Positions 36,926-47,918 are shown, counted from the stretch's first letter. The stretch: DNA of 64,000 nucleotides from Akkermansia sp. RCC_12PD (GCF_036417355.1 NZ_CP143889.1:1612001-1676000); one strand, 5' to 3'. Notes: generated from the letters alone by a model not told the origin. A program made the numbers and translations.

Positions 36926-38233
36926 TTAAAACGTCAGAATGGTCTGCATGCGGAAGACGCTGGCATTTCCGGTGTCGTCCCTGCCCGCCGGATTGGAAAT
37001 CCACAGCAGGGAAGGCTGGATCAGGAACCAGGGAGTGACGGAGATGTTGTAATGGCACTCCATCACCACTTCCTTTCTGTTCCTGGGCCGGCCTTCCGCC
37101 ACGCTTCCGTCGTCCGGGCGGGTGACCGCCAGCGCCATGCCGAACTGGTTGGCTTCCCCCTCCGAACAAATTCCCAGATGCTGGAGGGGCTGGCTGCATA
37201 CGAAGCCGCCTGACCACTGGACGGCCGCGCCGCAGGCGTTGTCCCGCGTGGAGCCGCTCCAGCCCGCGCGGCAGAAAACTTTCCAGGGGCTGGACCCCAG
37301 TTGTTGTTCCGCGTTCACGGCTATTCCGGCCACGGTATGCAGATTTTTCCGTTCCCCGCCTTCCGGCAGTTCGTTGATACGCGCAACAAAGGGAGTCAGC
37401 TTGACGGCACCGGAATCATGTATCCATCCGAGTTCCGCCAACAGATTGAAGTTCTTGCCATCCGTATGTTTCAGGGGAGACGCGTTTTGGGGACAACTGG
37501 TGAAGCTGCCGCCCATCATGGCGTACCACTGGTCGTGGAACTGGTGCTGGATGATCAGTCCCAGGTTGGAGTCCGCCATCGGGATGGTCTGGTTGTTAAC
37601 GAAGGGAGACGCGCAGAATTGCCCGAATGAGGAGTTGGCGTAACTGTTGGTATCAAAATAATTCGTCTGGTTCACCACTCCGGCCACCAGGGCGCTTTTT
37701 CCACGGTTGAAGGATTGGAGCAGCGCTATTTCCGGCAGAAAAAAGATTCTTTCCCCGAAAATATCCGTGTGGGTGTCTCCCGTCAGGCCGATGGCATCGT
37801 TCATGTTGCCGCCCCGCCAGGTGCGGCCATTCAGGGCGGCGGAGCCTGAAAGCTCCAGCTTCAGCCAGGTATCCTCCTGCCGCGGGGACTTGATGAGGCG
37901 GTAGTTGGCATGGGCGTGCAGCAGATACCAGAGCTGGGTGCCGGGCTTGCCGGGCGCCGGGTTGTGGATGGAATTGTAGGAAAAGGCGTTTTCCACCAGG
38001 AATTCGAGTCCCTCCTTGTAGGCGCGGGTATGCAGGCCGCCCAGGGTGCGGGTGAGGGCGTCGTCGGGGATGGGAGCGGTTTCGTCTCCGTAATCCGCTC
38101 CCAGCAGGTTGATATCCGCCAGAAACTGCCCCTGGGGTTCCGGTCCGGAAGATTGGAGCATGTCCGTGCCGGCCTGTCTTCCCTGGGCGGCAAGAGCGCC
38201 CAAAAGGCAGAGAATGATAAATGTTCTGTGCAT
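36926..38233 (-). CDS. OprB-like carbohydrate porin
   Basis: The 435-residue protein begins with a signal peptide (MHRTFIILCLLGALAAQG) and otherwise consists of alternating amphipathic beta-strands (GLIIQHQFHDQWYAMMGGSF; LNLLAELGWIHDSGAVKLTPFVARI) and ends in TILTF, with the terminal aromatic residue of outer-membrane barrels. The pattern is close to the OprB carbohydrate-selective porin family. Such porins take up sugars across the outer membrane, which would suit a glycan user. Start 38233 is chosen at the signal peptide; a start 20 codons upstream adds a non-signal stretch. Substrate is unknown. Confidence 0.78.
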   Translation of the reverse strand: MHRTFIILCLLGALAAQGRQAGTDMLQSSGPEPQGQFLADINLLGADYGDETAPIPDDALTRTLGGLHTRAYKEGLEFLVENAFSYNSIHNPAPGKPGTQLWYLLHAHANYRLIKSPRQEDTWLKLELSGSAALNGRTWRGGNMNDAIGLTGDTHTDIFGERIFFLPEIALLQSFNRGKSALVAGVVNQTNYFDTNSYANSSFGQFCASPFVNNQTIPMADSNLGLIIQHQFHDQWYAMMGGSFTSCPQNASPLKHTDGKNFNLLAELGWIHDSGAVKLTPFVARINELPEGGERKNLHTVAGIAVNAEQQLGSSPWKVFCRAGWSGSTRDNACGAAVQWSGGFVCSQPLQHLGICSEGEANQFGMALAVTRPDDGSVAEGRPRNRKEVVMECHYNISVTPWFLIQPSLLWISNPAGRDDTGNASVFRMQTILTF

Positions 38234-38435
38234 GGCAGTGTGTAGAGTGTCATGTGAGGAAAGAGAGCGGCAGGGTGAACGGAGCCTGCACATCCTAAAG
38301 GGAATTCCCTCCGGCGGGAAAGAAACAAATCACCCCGTCTGAGTCATGGCACAGGGAGAGATTTTTCCCGTAAACAAGATGCTGCGTCCCTGGGCGGGGA
38401 AGGAAAAACGCGATGAAACGCGCGCGGATGCTCCG

Positions 38436-39494
38436 TCAGAAACCGAGGGCTTCCTTCTGCCAGTTCAGCAGGGTGGCCATGCCTTTTTCCTTGTCTTCGG
38501 CGATGGCTTCCAGAGAGGCGCGGGTAATCAGGAAAGAACCTTCGATGCCCAGTTCTTCCGCTTTTTCGTCCCTTATTTTGCAGAGACGGTCCAGATTGGC
38601 TTCAAATTGTTCGGAATGCTGGCGGCGCTGGATGTGGGGACGGCACGGATAGTCGTCTTCGTCCAGCAGGTAGAATTTCTGTACGGCATCCGTGAACCGG
38701 CTGCGCCTGTGGGTATGGAAGCGGGGAGAGGGGGAAACAGGCCTCTGTTCCTGCAGGGCCACGCTCCATTGGATCAGGTCCGCATTGGAACAGACCATGA
38801 AGGAGGGCCTGTCCCAGCTTTTGGCTTCGGAATCCCGCCAGGCCCACAATTCCCGGAGGGCGGCCAGCCCCTTCCTGTTCAGCTTGCCGCTGCCCTGGAT
38901 GCGCCAGGGGTCCGGATGACCGGTCAGATAGCGTTCCCGCGCACGTTCCATGGAATGGCGGCAAATCTCCTCAAACCAGCCCACGCGGCCTTTTTCCCGG
39001 AGGGCGGCCATCAGTTTGTCCGCCATGTCCAGCATGTAATTGACATCGTTCAGGGCGTAGGTGACCATTGTGGGGGAAAGGGGGCGCCGGGCCCAGTCCG
39101 CCTTCTGGGAGGACTTGCTCAGCGTGACGCCGTGGAAATGCTCCACCAGGGCGGCCAGCCCGAACTGGCGGAATCCCAGCAGGCGCGCCGCCGTCTGGGT
39201 GTCCCAGATCATGGCAGGCAGCGTTTCCCAGGCGCGCTGGAACAGGCACATGTCATAATCGGCGCCGTGCATCCATACTTCCGTGTCCCGCAGCCAGTTG
39301 TAAAACGGGCTCATGTCTTCAATGGCGAGGGGGTCGATCAGGCAGGAACCCGTTTCATCGGCATACTGGATCAGGCAGATTTTTTCCTGATAGCGGTGCA
39401 GGCTGTCGGCTTCCAGATCCAGGACAACCCGCCCTTTTGGCTGTGCGGCGGCGCGTTTGCGCCATTCCAGTAGTTCCTCTTTCTCGCTGATCAT
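38436..39494 (-). CDS. rnd: Ribonuclease D (3'-5' exoribonuclease)
   Basis: The 352-residue protein has an N-terminal DEDD exonuclease domain with VVLDLEAD (D26, E28), the second acidic motif HGADYDM and the third TYALNDVNYML, which together coordinate the two metal ions. A C-terminal HRDC-like region is around residues 200-290 (WRDSEAKSWDRPSFMV). RNase D trims 3' ends of stable RNAs such as tRNA. Start at 39494 gives MISEKEELLEW; an upstream frame to 39554 adds 20 less likely residues. It is divergent from the small HTH gene. Confidence 0.92.
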   Translation of the reverse strand: MISEKEELLEWRKRAAAQPKGRVVLDLEADSLHRYQEKICLIQYADETGSCLIDPLAIEDMSPFYNWLRDTEVWMHGADYDMCLFQRAWETLPAMIWDTQTAARLLGFRQFGLAALVEHFHGVTLSKSSQKADWARRPLSPTMVTYALNDVNYMLDMADKLMAALREKGRVGWFEEICRHSMERARERYLTGHPDPWRIQGSGKLNRKGLAALRELWAWRDSEAKSWDRPSFMVCSNADLIQWSVALQEQRPVSPSPRFHTHRRSRFTDAVQKFYLLDEDDYPCRPHIQRRQHSEQFEANLDRLCKIRDEKAEELGIEGSFLITRASLEAIAEDKEKGMATLLNWQKEALGF

Positions 39495-39619
39495 TTTGTT
39501 GTAACCGGGCGGAATTGAACCATGTATCCGGACTGGGGGCAACTGGAAATGCAAAAAAAGTGACGATGGGACAATGATGTGTTGCCTATTTCCCCAAAAT
39601 AGGGCACGAAGAAAGGCGT

Positions 39620-39949
39620 ATGGAAGAGGAAGCAGCAGGCGCCGAACGCAATCACGGGGAACAGCCCCTGGAAGAACTGATGAAACGCTGGAATTTGACC
39701 AACCATGATCTGGTCGCCATTTCCACGGAGCAGCTCACCCACAAGCAGGTCCAGAAGGCACGCCAGGGGCGGCAGCTTACGCTGAAAATGATGCAGAAGG
39801 TGTGCCGCGCCCTGAACGTGGCCATCTGGGAAAAGCTTACTCCGGTGCAAAAGGAGCACTACTTTGAATACATGCACAAGCACGTATTCAGCTATGCCAA
39901 GGGGTATGATCCGGCCTGGAAGGACCCGAATCTGAACATGATGGCCTGA
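39620..39949 (+). CDS. Small helix-turn-helix (XRE-like) protein
   Basis: This 109-residue protein has a putative helix-turn-helix around residues 25-70 (LTNHDLVAISTEQLTHKQVQKARQ, then LTLKMMQKVCRALNVAIWEKL), which looks like an XRE/Cro-type fold. The C-terminal 35 residues are rich in aromatics and lysine (KEHYFEYMHKHVFSYAKGYDPAWKD). This may be a DNA-binding regulator, though the HTH call is by eye. It is divergent from rnd with 125 bases between. Its targets are unknown. Confidence 0.65.
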   Translation: MEEEAAGAERNHGEQPLEELMKRWNLTNHDLVAISTEQLTHKQVQKARQGRQLTLKMMQKVCRALNVAIWEKLTPVQKEHYFEYMHKHVFSYAKGYDPAWKDPNLNMMA

Positions 39950-40531
39950 GACTCCGTTTCCGCCGTGCAAGTCCGGGAATTTCGGTATTTTGGACGTTCA
40001 TGCCTCCCGGTCCGGCGGTTTTTCCCGACTGTTGCTTTTTAATTTGATTCCAGGGAATTGTGGAGAGGAGGGTTCCATCTCCTCTATTCCTTGATATAAT
40101 CCTTTTTTGGGAAAAAACCGGAGGGAAAGCTTTTTTCATCAGCTTTCATCTTTCCGGGAAGTTTTTGCCGCCAATGGGAACGGTTGATGAATAATAATGA
40201 GTGCTTTGTCTTTTGCCGCGGATTTGCAGTCCGGGGTCAACCTGTAATTTTGAGGAAAAAGCGTTTGAGCCAAATTTACGCCCGTTTATCCAGATATTTT
40301 TTTCTTCCGGGAACAGTAGTTTTCCTGTTTTCGCGGATCAATGATGTCCGCAGCAACGCGGGGAGGAATCTTCCTCCCTTTTCCGCCGTTCGGAATTTTA
40401 TTAGAACGGTAGATGCTTGTGGCCAGCGGATTGAAACGGGCAGAGGATGGAACCGGATGTGCTCGTTTTCCGGATCATGGGTACTGAATCAGGCCGGAGG
40501 AAAGCCGGATTGTTTCCACCGCCAGGGATTT

Positions 40532-40548
40532 CCGGATTGCAAATCCGG
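40532..40548. promoter_or_regulatory. Palindrome CCGGATT-N3-AATCCGG upstream of the PEP-CTERM gene
   Basis: CCGGATTGCAAATCCGG has perfect seven-base arms with a three-base centre. It shares the core CGGATT-N3-AATCCG with the two elements upstream of the autotransporter (16123 and 16279). This points to one regulator for both large surface proteins. Confidence 0.5.
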
Positions 40549-40659
40549 TATTTATTGCCCCGCCGATGACGGCTCCATTGAAAAATGAAAAAGTTTCCGT
40601 GACGCGTCCGGATTCCGAGGCAGCTCATTTCCTGTTTGAGGCGGGCATCGCCGTTCTTA

Positions 40660-40688
40660 TTGACAGCCTTGAAATCCGGGTGTATATG
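40660..40688 (+). promoter_or_regulatory. Candidate promoter of the interrupted PEP-CTERM gene
   Basis: TTGACA at 40660-40665 and TATATG at 40683-40688 are separated by 17 bases, and the ATG is at 40734. The spacer contains the half-site GAAATCCGG of the palindrome seen upstream. As at the autotransporter, the -35 is near palindrome-related sequence. Confidence 0.5.
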
Positions 40689-40733
40689 GCGCGCACTTTT
40701 GTCTGAGCCTTGCATAAAGATAAACCAACAACC

Positions 40734-41420
40734 ATGAAAAGCATTCTCTTTCTTATCTGTTGCGCTGGAGTTTTATCACTATTTCTTGATAAATCCTTTG
40801 CAGAAGGCTTTCCGGCTCTCTCCGGAAACACTCCCGCGGTTCAGCGTGATGCAGCCGTGCTGTTGAATGGAGATTATATGCTGGCTGTTAGCGATTATGA
40901 GGAATTGAAGGAAAAGGGAGGGCTGCTGGTACAGTACCCGGCCCGGCAGAAAAAATTATGGAAGGGCGTTACTTTTTATTTTGAAAACAGAGCGGGAAGA
41001 AAAGTGGACGCCGTGGTGGAACCTGCGGCCGGCCATTCCGGAACCGGGGAAGAGGTAGGCCTGGTGAGGATTTCCCCTCCTTTTCCCCTGAAGCCGGGAG
41101 AGGAATGGCATCTCAGGCGGAAGCTGCGTTCCGACGAGCTTTTCAACGGGAAAGTGGCGGTTTCCCACATTGGGCAGGAGTACACGTTCCAGGGCGACGA
41201 GGACGCCGCCGTCAAGCTGGTTCACGGGGTGCTGGCAAATGCCCTGGTTTCAGGTAGCAGCCGTCCGATGATGCATGATCCTTCCCAAGGAGGCAATATG
41301 CACCTGCCTTCTCCGCCTCCCCATCATTCGGACACGGGGAAAGACGGCTCCAAGCCGTCATCCGGAAAGGACGAGGAACAGGATAAGGAGGAACAGGGGA
41401 GTAAAGGCGAGCTGGAATAG
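40734..41420 (+). CDS. Secreted protein, likely N-terminal part of the interrupted PEP-CTERM gene
   Basis: The 228-residue product has a signal peptide (MKSILFLICCAGVLSLFLDKSFA) and a mature part of about 140 residues that I do not recognise, then a Pro/His-rich and Lys/Glu-rich low-complexity tail (PSPPPHHSDTGKDGSK ... KDEEQDKEEQG) that looks like a linker. It stops at TAG (41418-41420). The frame stays open through the stop into the downstream beta-helix ORF, so this may be the export half of a single gene. If the stop is real, it is a stand-alone secreted protein. Confidence 0.7.
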   Translation: MKSILFLICCAGVLSLFLDKSFAEGFPALSGNTPAVQRDAAVLLNGDYMLAVSDYEELKEKGGLLVQYPARQKKLWKGVTFYFENRAGRKVDAVVEPAAGHSGTGEEVGLVRISPPFPLKPGEEWHLRRKLRSDELFNGKVAVSHIGQEYTFQGDEDAAVKLVHGVLANALVSGSSRPMMHDPSQGGNMHLPSPPPHHSDTGKDGSKPSSGKDEEQDKEEQGSKGELE

Positions 41421-41486
41421 GAGCCCCTCCGGCAGGAGGTTCCGGCCTGTTCGACGGCGGGAACCTGGAGGAATGCCGCGGAACCT

Positions 41487-44400
41487 TTGGTCGCCGGGGC
41501 GGACATTGTTGTGCCGTCAGGTGGGGCGGCCCGTCCGGAAGAGGGTTACGATGGCGCCGTAACGATGGAGGGTTCCGGAGACATTTTCCTGGAAAGTTCC
41601 AACGTGAGCGACGCTGGAAACAAGGATAAATATTACCGGATGGACATCAATCTGGCAGGTGGAGCGGATTCCAGGGTTTACTTGGGATTTTCCAATTCCA
41701 CGGCCCGTACGGCCTTCCTGCAGGGCAGGATTGCGGGAACCGGAACCCTGGTGCTGGAAAACACCAGCCGCGCCCGCGTTTCCATCTTTGACCTGACCGG
41801 GGCGGATATGAGCGGTTTCAGCGGAACGCTGGAAACGGCGGCTCCCCGTTCCAAAATGGACGGCAACGGCAATTACAACACTCCCGTCCAGGTCCAGGCA
41901 GCGGGCGACATGCACTCCACCGTGGTGGACCTCTCCCTGATCCGCCAGGGAGGAACGAATCCGGGCGGCCTGGACAACTGGCTGACGTCCGGAGTCGGCA
42001 CACCCGCCTATGTGGTGCTGAAGCTGGAAGGGGATTTGAGCACCGCCGGGCTTGAGGGGGACACGGCAGGCGGCTCCTCCCGCGTCACGGTCGGAAATGG
42101 AAAGACCGCTACCCTGACGGTCGATAATGCGGAAGACCATGAATTCAAGGGAATCATCGGAGGAGCAGGGGCGGACGGAGCCTACCATGCGGGCACTGCG
42201 GACAGGGACAGCTACACCACCGGAAAGGTTATTGAAGCGGACGGAACGGGAATCATCAACCTGGTCAAGAAGGGAACCGGCACCCAGACTCTTTATGCGG
42301 CCCATCTGGGCAGCCTGGATATTCAGAATGGAACGCTCCGCATAGGGGAAGGCGGCGGCATCACGCTGAAAGACGGTTTTTCCATGTCTTCCGGCGCACG
42401 GCTGGACATCGCCTCCGGCGCTTCCCTGACCCTGAACGGAAGCGCCCGTGCGTCCGAACTGGCCCTGATGTCCATTCAATCCTCCGGAACAATCACGTTC
42501 GGCCATGAGCTGGTCATGGACATGGAGGGAACGCTGGAGCTGGATTCCTCCGTCCAATTTTCCCATGGAAGCATGCTGACGGTAAATGCCCCCGGGCCGG
42601 ACGCGGAATCCGGAATCTCCCGGAAGCTGGTTTCCGTGACTGACGGGCATGCGCTGTCCCTTTCCGAAGGAGTGTACAAGGAAATAATCCGGTATGCCGA
42701 GGGGAAGGATGCGGACGGCAACCGGATTTACCGGGACATCGACGTGTACGGCGGCATTACGCTGAACGTTCAGGGCAGCGACAGATGGCAAATGCTGCTG
42801 ACCGGGCTGGATTCCTCCTCGCTGACCGGAACCTTTTTCGATACGGACAAATTCACCTATTATGTCTGGCAGGGAAATGCCTCCGGCTCCGCGGAAGGAA
42901 ATGTATGGGCAGACGGTTCTTCCGGCAGCAGCCCGTGGGAGGGCGGCCTGACCTTCCGGAATGGAGACCGGGAAGTCTGCTTCGGCATGAAGGATTTGTC
43001 CGGAAAGGACATCAACAGCTTTGACGTTTGCATTGAGGGCACGGTGGGTATTTCCAGCATGACGGTCACGGTGGACAAGACGGCGAATAACGGTCTGGGC
43101 TACAGGTTCCATGCAGTGGCGGAAGGCGGCGGCTGCATTGCGGATGGGGAGGCGGATGCTCCGGGCTATCTGCGCAAGGAGGGGCAGGGAATGCTGACGC
43201 TGGCTACCTGCAATACGTTCTCCGGAGGCACGGAGATTCTGGAGGGCAGCATCCTTGCGGCACGCGAAGGAGCGCTTGGCTCCGGCAGCATCCGCATGGC
43301 GGACGGGACGCAGCTCTACATCAACTATCCGTTCGCGAACGAACTGGACAGCTCCTACCGCAATCCAACGATTTCCAACGACATTCAGATAGGCTTCTCC
43401 TCCAAGGACTCGGCCCGGGTTATCATTGGCTATTCGCCGATGTCCCTGGCAGAACGGGATGAAAACTCGGAAAACAACTCCGGCTACCAGTGGGACTACC
43501 TGACCTCCCGCCACTGGCGCACCCTGAGTCTGACAGGAAGGCTCAGCGGGTATGGTGAACTGACGCTGATGGGCTATACCTCCACTACGTCCAACGGGGC
43601 GGACAAATGGGCGAGCATGTTCCGCATAAGCGACGAAAACCTGCCGGAAGGGGAAAAATCCGATTTCAGTGGCACGGTGAAACTGGACAACTACATCCTG
43701 TATTCCTCTGCCAAATCCTCCGCCAATGCCAACGCCAACAACGACCGCCTTGACGTCCGCAAGCCGGGAGCGGTTCAGCTTTCCATAGAAGACGACGCTC
43801 TGAGGAACGCCAGGGTAGACCTGACGCGCGGGCATGCGGTGAATGCCTCCGACAACGGAACCGCCTTTGAAGGCAAGGAGCGCATGGACCTGTACCACAT
43901 TCTCCTGGTCCGGTCAGATTCCATTCTGGCGGGATTGCAGGGAGACCTGATCGGCAAGACGCAGGACACGGAATACTACGGCGGCACCTATTCCATCGCC
44001 GGAGAAGTGGACACCCTGCGCGTTCTGACCAATTCCACCAGTACGCTGACACTTGATGTGAGGGAGGCGGATGAACTGTATTTTGACTGTGACATTCTTC
44101 CGGTGGAACAGGCGGAATATCCGCTTCTGTCCATTACGGGTGTGGAGGGGATAGCGGATTCCGGCCGCCTGAATCTGGACGGAGATGTGCTGGTGCGCTT
44201 TTCCGGATATAACTTCAGCGGCACGAGCACGATTGACAAGGAGTACTACCTGGTAACCACGGAAAACGGCATTTTTGTCAACGGCAGCCTGGGAGGATTC
44301 CAGACGCGTACGATTTCCGTGGGCGGCGGCTATTTCGGCATTATCAAGATTACAGAGGATTCCCTGAATCTGGTCATGACTGTCACCAATACTCCCACCC

Positions 44401-46983
44401 GCACCTGGTACAATGGGGAAAGCGGGGAAAATGACGAGGCCGTGGCGGCTACGGACAATGTCTGGTATTGCCAATACGGAGGCGGATGGCCAGGGAACAG
44501 ACCGGAACCACTGGCTGGAAGGGCTCGGCAAAAATCTGGGTGTGAACGGTTTCTACAGGGATTCCTATCACGTCGTCTTCGGCAGGGAGGGCGACGGAAA
44601 GACGGGGGCGGTGGAAATGGACGGAGGAAGGGAATATAACGTTGTGCAGATCAGAGGGACGGTCCGGCCCGCATCCATCCGGGTTAAGGACGACGTTAAT
44701 TACATTTTCCGCGCCCATGTCGGCGGAGGCATGATTGCCGACGGCCCGCTGCCGGACGATTACGGAAGCGGCGACTGGAAAACCATTCTGACCAAGGATG
44801 GAAAAGGCACCCTCATTATAGAGACGGCGAACACCTATTCCGGTGGAACGGAAGTCAATGGCGGCAGGATCGTCATGCGTGACTCCTCCGCCCTGGGAAC
44901 GGGGGAAATACGGATGTTTGACGGAACTTCCCTGGCTCTGGGTTATGCCAGTTCCGGATTTGTCCAGCAGGTGGCGTCCCTGAACAACCTGCTGACGGTT
45001 GCAGATGATTCCCGCGTAACGGTGACTCATACGGACAGGGTGATCGGCGCCGTGATTTCCCGGGTTCAGGGCGGCGCTGCCGCCAACCTGTTTTTGCAGG
45101 ATTCCACCGACCATGCCAATAGCGTTTTCCGGCTGGACGACGGCTCCGGCTTTTCCGGAACCGTCAGCATGGGAGCGGCTGCCGGGGCCAGCGGAGTGGT
45201 GCAGGCCTCCCTGGCGCAAAACAAGTGGAACCATGCCTCCTTTGACCTGAGCTTGAACGGAGCGAAAACGACGGTGCTTCACCTCTATCCCATGGATGAG
45301 GGCCATGAATGGAGCCTGGCTGGAGTAGCGGGGATGGATGAGGAATCCGCCATTACGGCGGAGAAAAGCGCCGGGAAGGATTCCTCCGTTACGCTGCATT
45401 TGTCCACCCAGAGGCAGGACCGCGTTTACAATGGCGACATGGGATTCGGGCGGTATGTGGATATGTACGACAACGGCCTGATGAACGATTCCGGCTATAT
45501 CAGCCTGATCAAGACGGGAACGTTCTCCCAGACTGTCGGGAACGCCCGCCTGGCAGGCCTGGACATTCAGGAGGGGATCATCAAGGTGGCGAAAACGCTT
45601 TTCCTGGAGGGGAAATTGAATGTTTCTGAAAACGGCAATCTGGTCGTAGGGGGCGGAAGTTCCAAAAACGTGTATGATTATGACTTGCAGGTGAATGACG
45701 GAGGCGTGCTGCGGCTGGGCAGCGGGTTCGGCTCCCTGTCCGGAACGGCTTATACGGAAAACGGCGTTGCCAAGGTCGGCAACATGATTCTTCTGAATGG
45801 CGGGGGCATATTGGGCATGCTGGATGCCGACTGGAACACCACTTATGAAATGGTGGTGGACGCCGGGAGCGCGGACTTCGTACTGGACACGACTGGATAT
45901 GATCCGGACACCATGACCGCGTCCGGGGACAGCCATGTGATGACCTTCAACGGGGAAATCAAGCCCGGCAAAACCTCCGGGACCATCTGCATCAGGAACG
46001 ACAACGCCGGCCGGAATGGCCGCGTGGTGCTGGGAGGCGCCAATACCTGGGACGGCACTTTCCGTGTGACGGACCATGCCGCCCTGGAACTGGCCCATGC
46101 GGAAGCCCTCAACACGAAGGCCGGAGTTGTTCTGCAAGGGGCGGACTCCCGGCTGGACGTCAAGGCCGGGGTTGTTTCCTACATCAGTTCCGTGGAGCTG
46201 AAGGGGATCGGAGCCTCTGTCAATACGCTGAACTCTTCTTCCCCGGCGGATGCCTCCGTGACGGTGACGGCGCGGACCGGGGCGGGTTCCTCCTCCGTGG
46301 CCGGGGCTTCGTTCGGGTCCTCCGGCGGGTACGGCATTGTCCGGGGCGGAAGTTCCGCTGACCGCGCCCTGTTCCATGGCGTGAAGGTGGAGGTCAGGAC
46401 CGGGGCCGCCCTCTCCCATACGGAGTTTTCCGGGTCTCTGCTGGATGTCGCCGCGGGGCAGCAGGCCGTCATCGCCGACATGCTGATTCATGCTGCGGAT
46501 TCCGGCATCAGGATGGGGGAACTTTCCTCCCTCACCGTTTCTTCCGCGGCCTCTTCCGTTCCCGGACTGAACATCAGCTATGCCGACGGCAATTTCTCCA
46601 TGACGAATGCCTCCACCTGGACGACCAATGCGCTGATCACCGGAACGGGACAGGCATCCCTGGACTTTTCCGGAGGGGTGAATCTGCTGCTTACGGAATG
46701 CAGCGGCGGCCTGATGGACCAGTTGATGGCCTCCCGGGTGAGCACTATCAACTTTGTCCTGTGTGACAGGGACCTTCCGGGCAGCGCTTCCAACGCCGAT
46801 TTTTCCACGGTCTGTGTGCTGTACGATACCGCCCTGAAAAATGCCGGTTTCGTGTTGGACAATGAAGGCACCTGGATGAATGACGGCGTGGTTACGCTGG
46901 TGCGTCCTGTTCCCGAACCCGCCTCCGCCGCACTGGGCCTCCTGGGGCTGGGGGTGCTTTTGCTGCGCCGCCGCAGGCATTGA
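41487..46983 (+). pseudogene. Giant beta-helix protein with PEP-CTERM tail, frameshifted
   Basis: Two open frames form one beta-helix protein. The first (41487 to stop at 44639, frame of the 40734 gene) and the second (from about 44461 to 46983, one frame over) share family-like repeats such as GTLIIETANTYSGGTEV and LATCNTFSGGTEILEG. The shift lies between about 44457 and 44475, where VAATDNVW joins NTEADGQGTDRNHW; it needs one extra base. The C-terminus PVPEPASAALGLLGLG with an Arg-rich end is a PEP-CTERM sorting signal. No signal peptide is found at the only start (TTG at 41487), so export would need the upstream gene at 40734, with which it shares a frame, separated by one TAG. Probably an inactivated gene or one that varies on and off. 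Confidence 0.75.
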
Positions 46984-47045
46984 GTGGTCACCGGGCTTCC
47001 GTGCTCCCTGTCCCTCTCTGGATTCAGGGCCGGGAGAGCGGCGCA

Positions 47046-47087
47046 TAAAAAATCCGGGAACCGCGGAGAGAAACGCGATTCCCGGAA
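47046..47087 (-). terminator. Intrinsic terminator of mazG
   Basis: On the minus strand, TCCGGGAATCGCG pairs with CGCGGTTCCCGGA (one bulge), then six T residues. It may serve the convergent PEP-CTERM gene as well. Confidence 0.85.
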
Positions 47088-47108
47088 GAGAAATAGCTGG
47101 GAACTCCG

Positions 47109-47918
47109 TTATTCGGCGGATTTCGCCTGCTGCCAGCGGGCTTCCATCGCGTCCAGGTCCGCCTGGTCCAGTGTGAGGCCGTCTTTGGCCAGCAGGCGTT
47201 CCATTTTATTGAAACGCCGTTCGAACTTTTTGTTGGCGCCCGTCATGGCCACTTCCGGGTCTATTCCCTTTTTGCGGCACAGGTTCACCACGGAAAACAG
47301 CAGGTCCCCCAGTTCTTCCGTGATACGCGGATCTTCTTCCGGCAGGGGCAGTATCTCCTCGCATTCAGCCGTTTCTTCCTTCACCTTGTCCAGGGCTCCC
47401 TGGGCGTCCGGCCAGTCAAACCCGGCTTTCGCGGCTTTTTTCTGAAGTTTCCAAGCCCGGAGAAGGGCAGGCAGCCCCTTGCCCGTGCCGTGCAGATAGG
47501 GGGTGGATTCCGTCCCTTTTTCCTGTCTTTTGATCTTGTCCCACTGGGTCAGGACGGCGTCCGTCGTATCCGCCCGGGAGCTGGCGAATACGTGGGGGTG
47601 GCGGCGGATGAGCTTTTCACTGACTTCGGCGGCCACGTCATTGAAATCGAACCGTCCGTTTTCCTGGGCGATTTCCGCGTGAAAAACGACCTGGAGCAGC
47701 ACGTCGCCCAGTTCCTCCCGCATTTGTTTCCAGTCGTCCCTTTGGATTGTGTCCACAGCCTCGTAAGCTTCCTCAATCATGTTGGTGATCAGTGATTTAT
47801 GTGTCTGTTCGGCGTCCCAGGGGCAGCCTTGCGGCGCGCGCAGGCGCTTCATGATGGAGATGAGGCGCTGCATCTGGAGGGCAGGCTCGTGGCATTCAAT
47901 CATTTCAGTGTCGTTCAT
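47109..47918 (-). CDS. mazG: Nucleoside triphosphate pyrophosphohydrolase MazG
   Basis: MazG hydrolyses NTPs or dNTPs to the monophosphate, which cleans the nucleotide pool and tempers the stringent response. The 269-residue product has the first MazG domain with LRAPQGCPWDAEQTHKSL and the metal-binding EEAYEAVD, and a second MazG domain with TEECEEI, ELGDLLFSVVN. This two-domain form has normal length. Start at 47918 gives MNDTEMIECHE; 47930 is an alternative. A terminator follows the stop. Divergent from the small protein at 48006. Confidence 0.95.
   Translation of the reverse strand: MNDTEMIECHEPALQMQRLISIMKRLRAPQGCPWDAEQTHKSLITNMIEEAYEAVDTIQRDDWKQMREELGDVLLQVVFHAEIAQENGRFDFNDVAAEVSEKLIRRHPHVFASSRADTTDAVLTQWDKIKRQEKGTESTPYLHGTGKGLPALLRAWKLQKKAAKAGFDWPDAQGALDKVKEETAECEEILPLPEEDPRITEELGDLLFSVVNLCRKKGIDPEVAMTGANKKFERRFNKMERLLAKDGLTLDQADLDAMEARWQQAKSAE

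Larger units (their letters stand above)
39950..40733. other. Long non-coding stretch upstream of the PEP-CTERM gene
   Basis: No convincing gene is seen in these 784 bases. An open frame at 40184-40588 has no family likeness. The stretch holds a perfect palindrome (40532-40548) and a candidate promoter at 40660-40688, both listed separately. The remainder shows nothing I can name. Confidence 0.6.

Noticed and set aside
40095-40100. TATAAT upstream of the PEP-CTERM gene
   Set aside because: No -35 box at the right distance and about 640 bases from the start; the TTGACA/TATATG pair at 40660 is better.
40184-40588. 134-codon open frame in the long gap before the PEP-CTERM gene
   Set aside because: No family likeness, contains the palindrome, and has abrupt composition; likely chance.
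41517-43898. 793-codon open frame on the minus strand (and 44449-47046, 865 codons)
   Set aside because: Antisense shadows of the beta-helix PEP-CTERM gene; protein composition is not that of a real gene.
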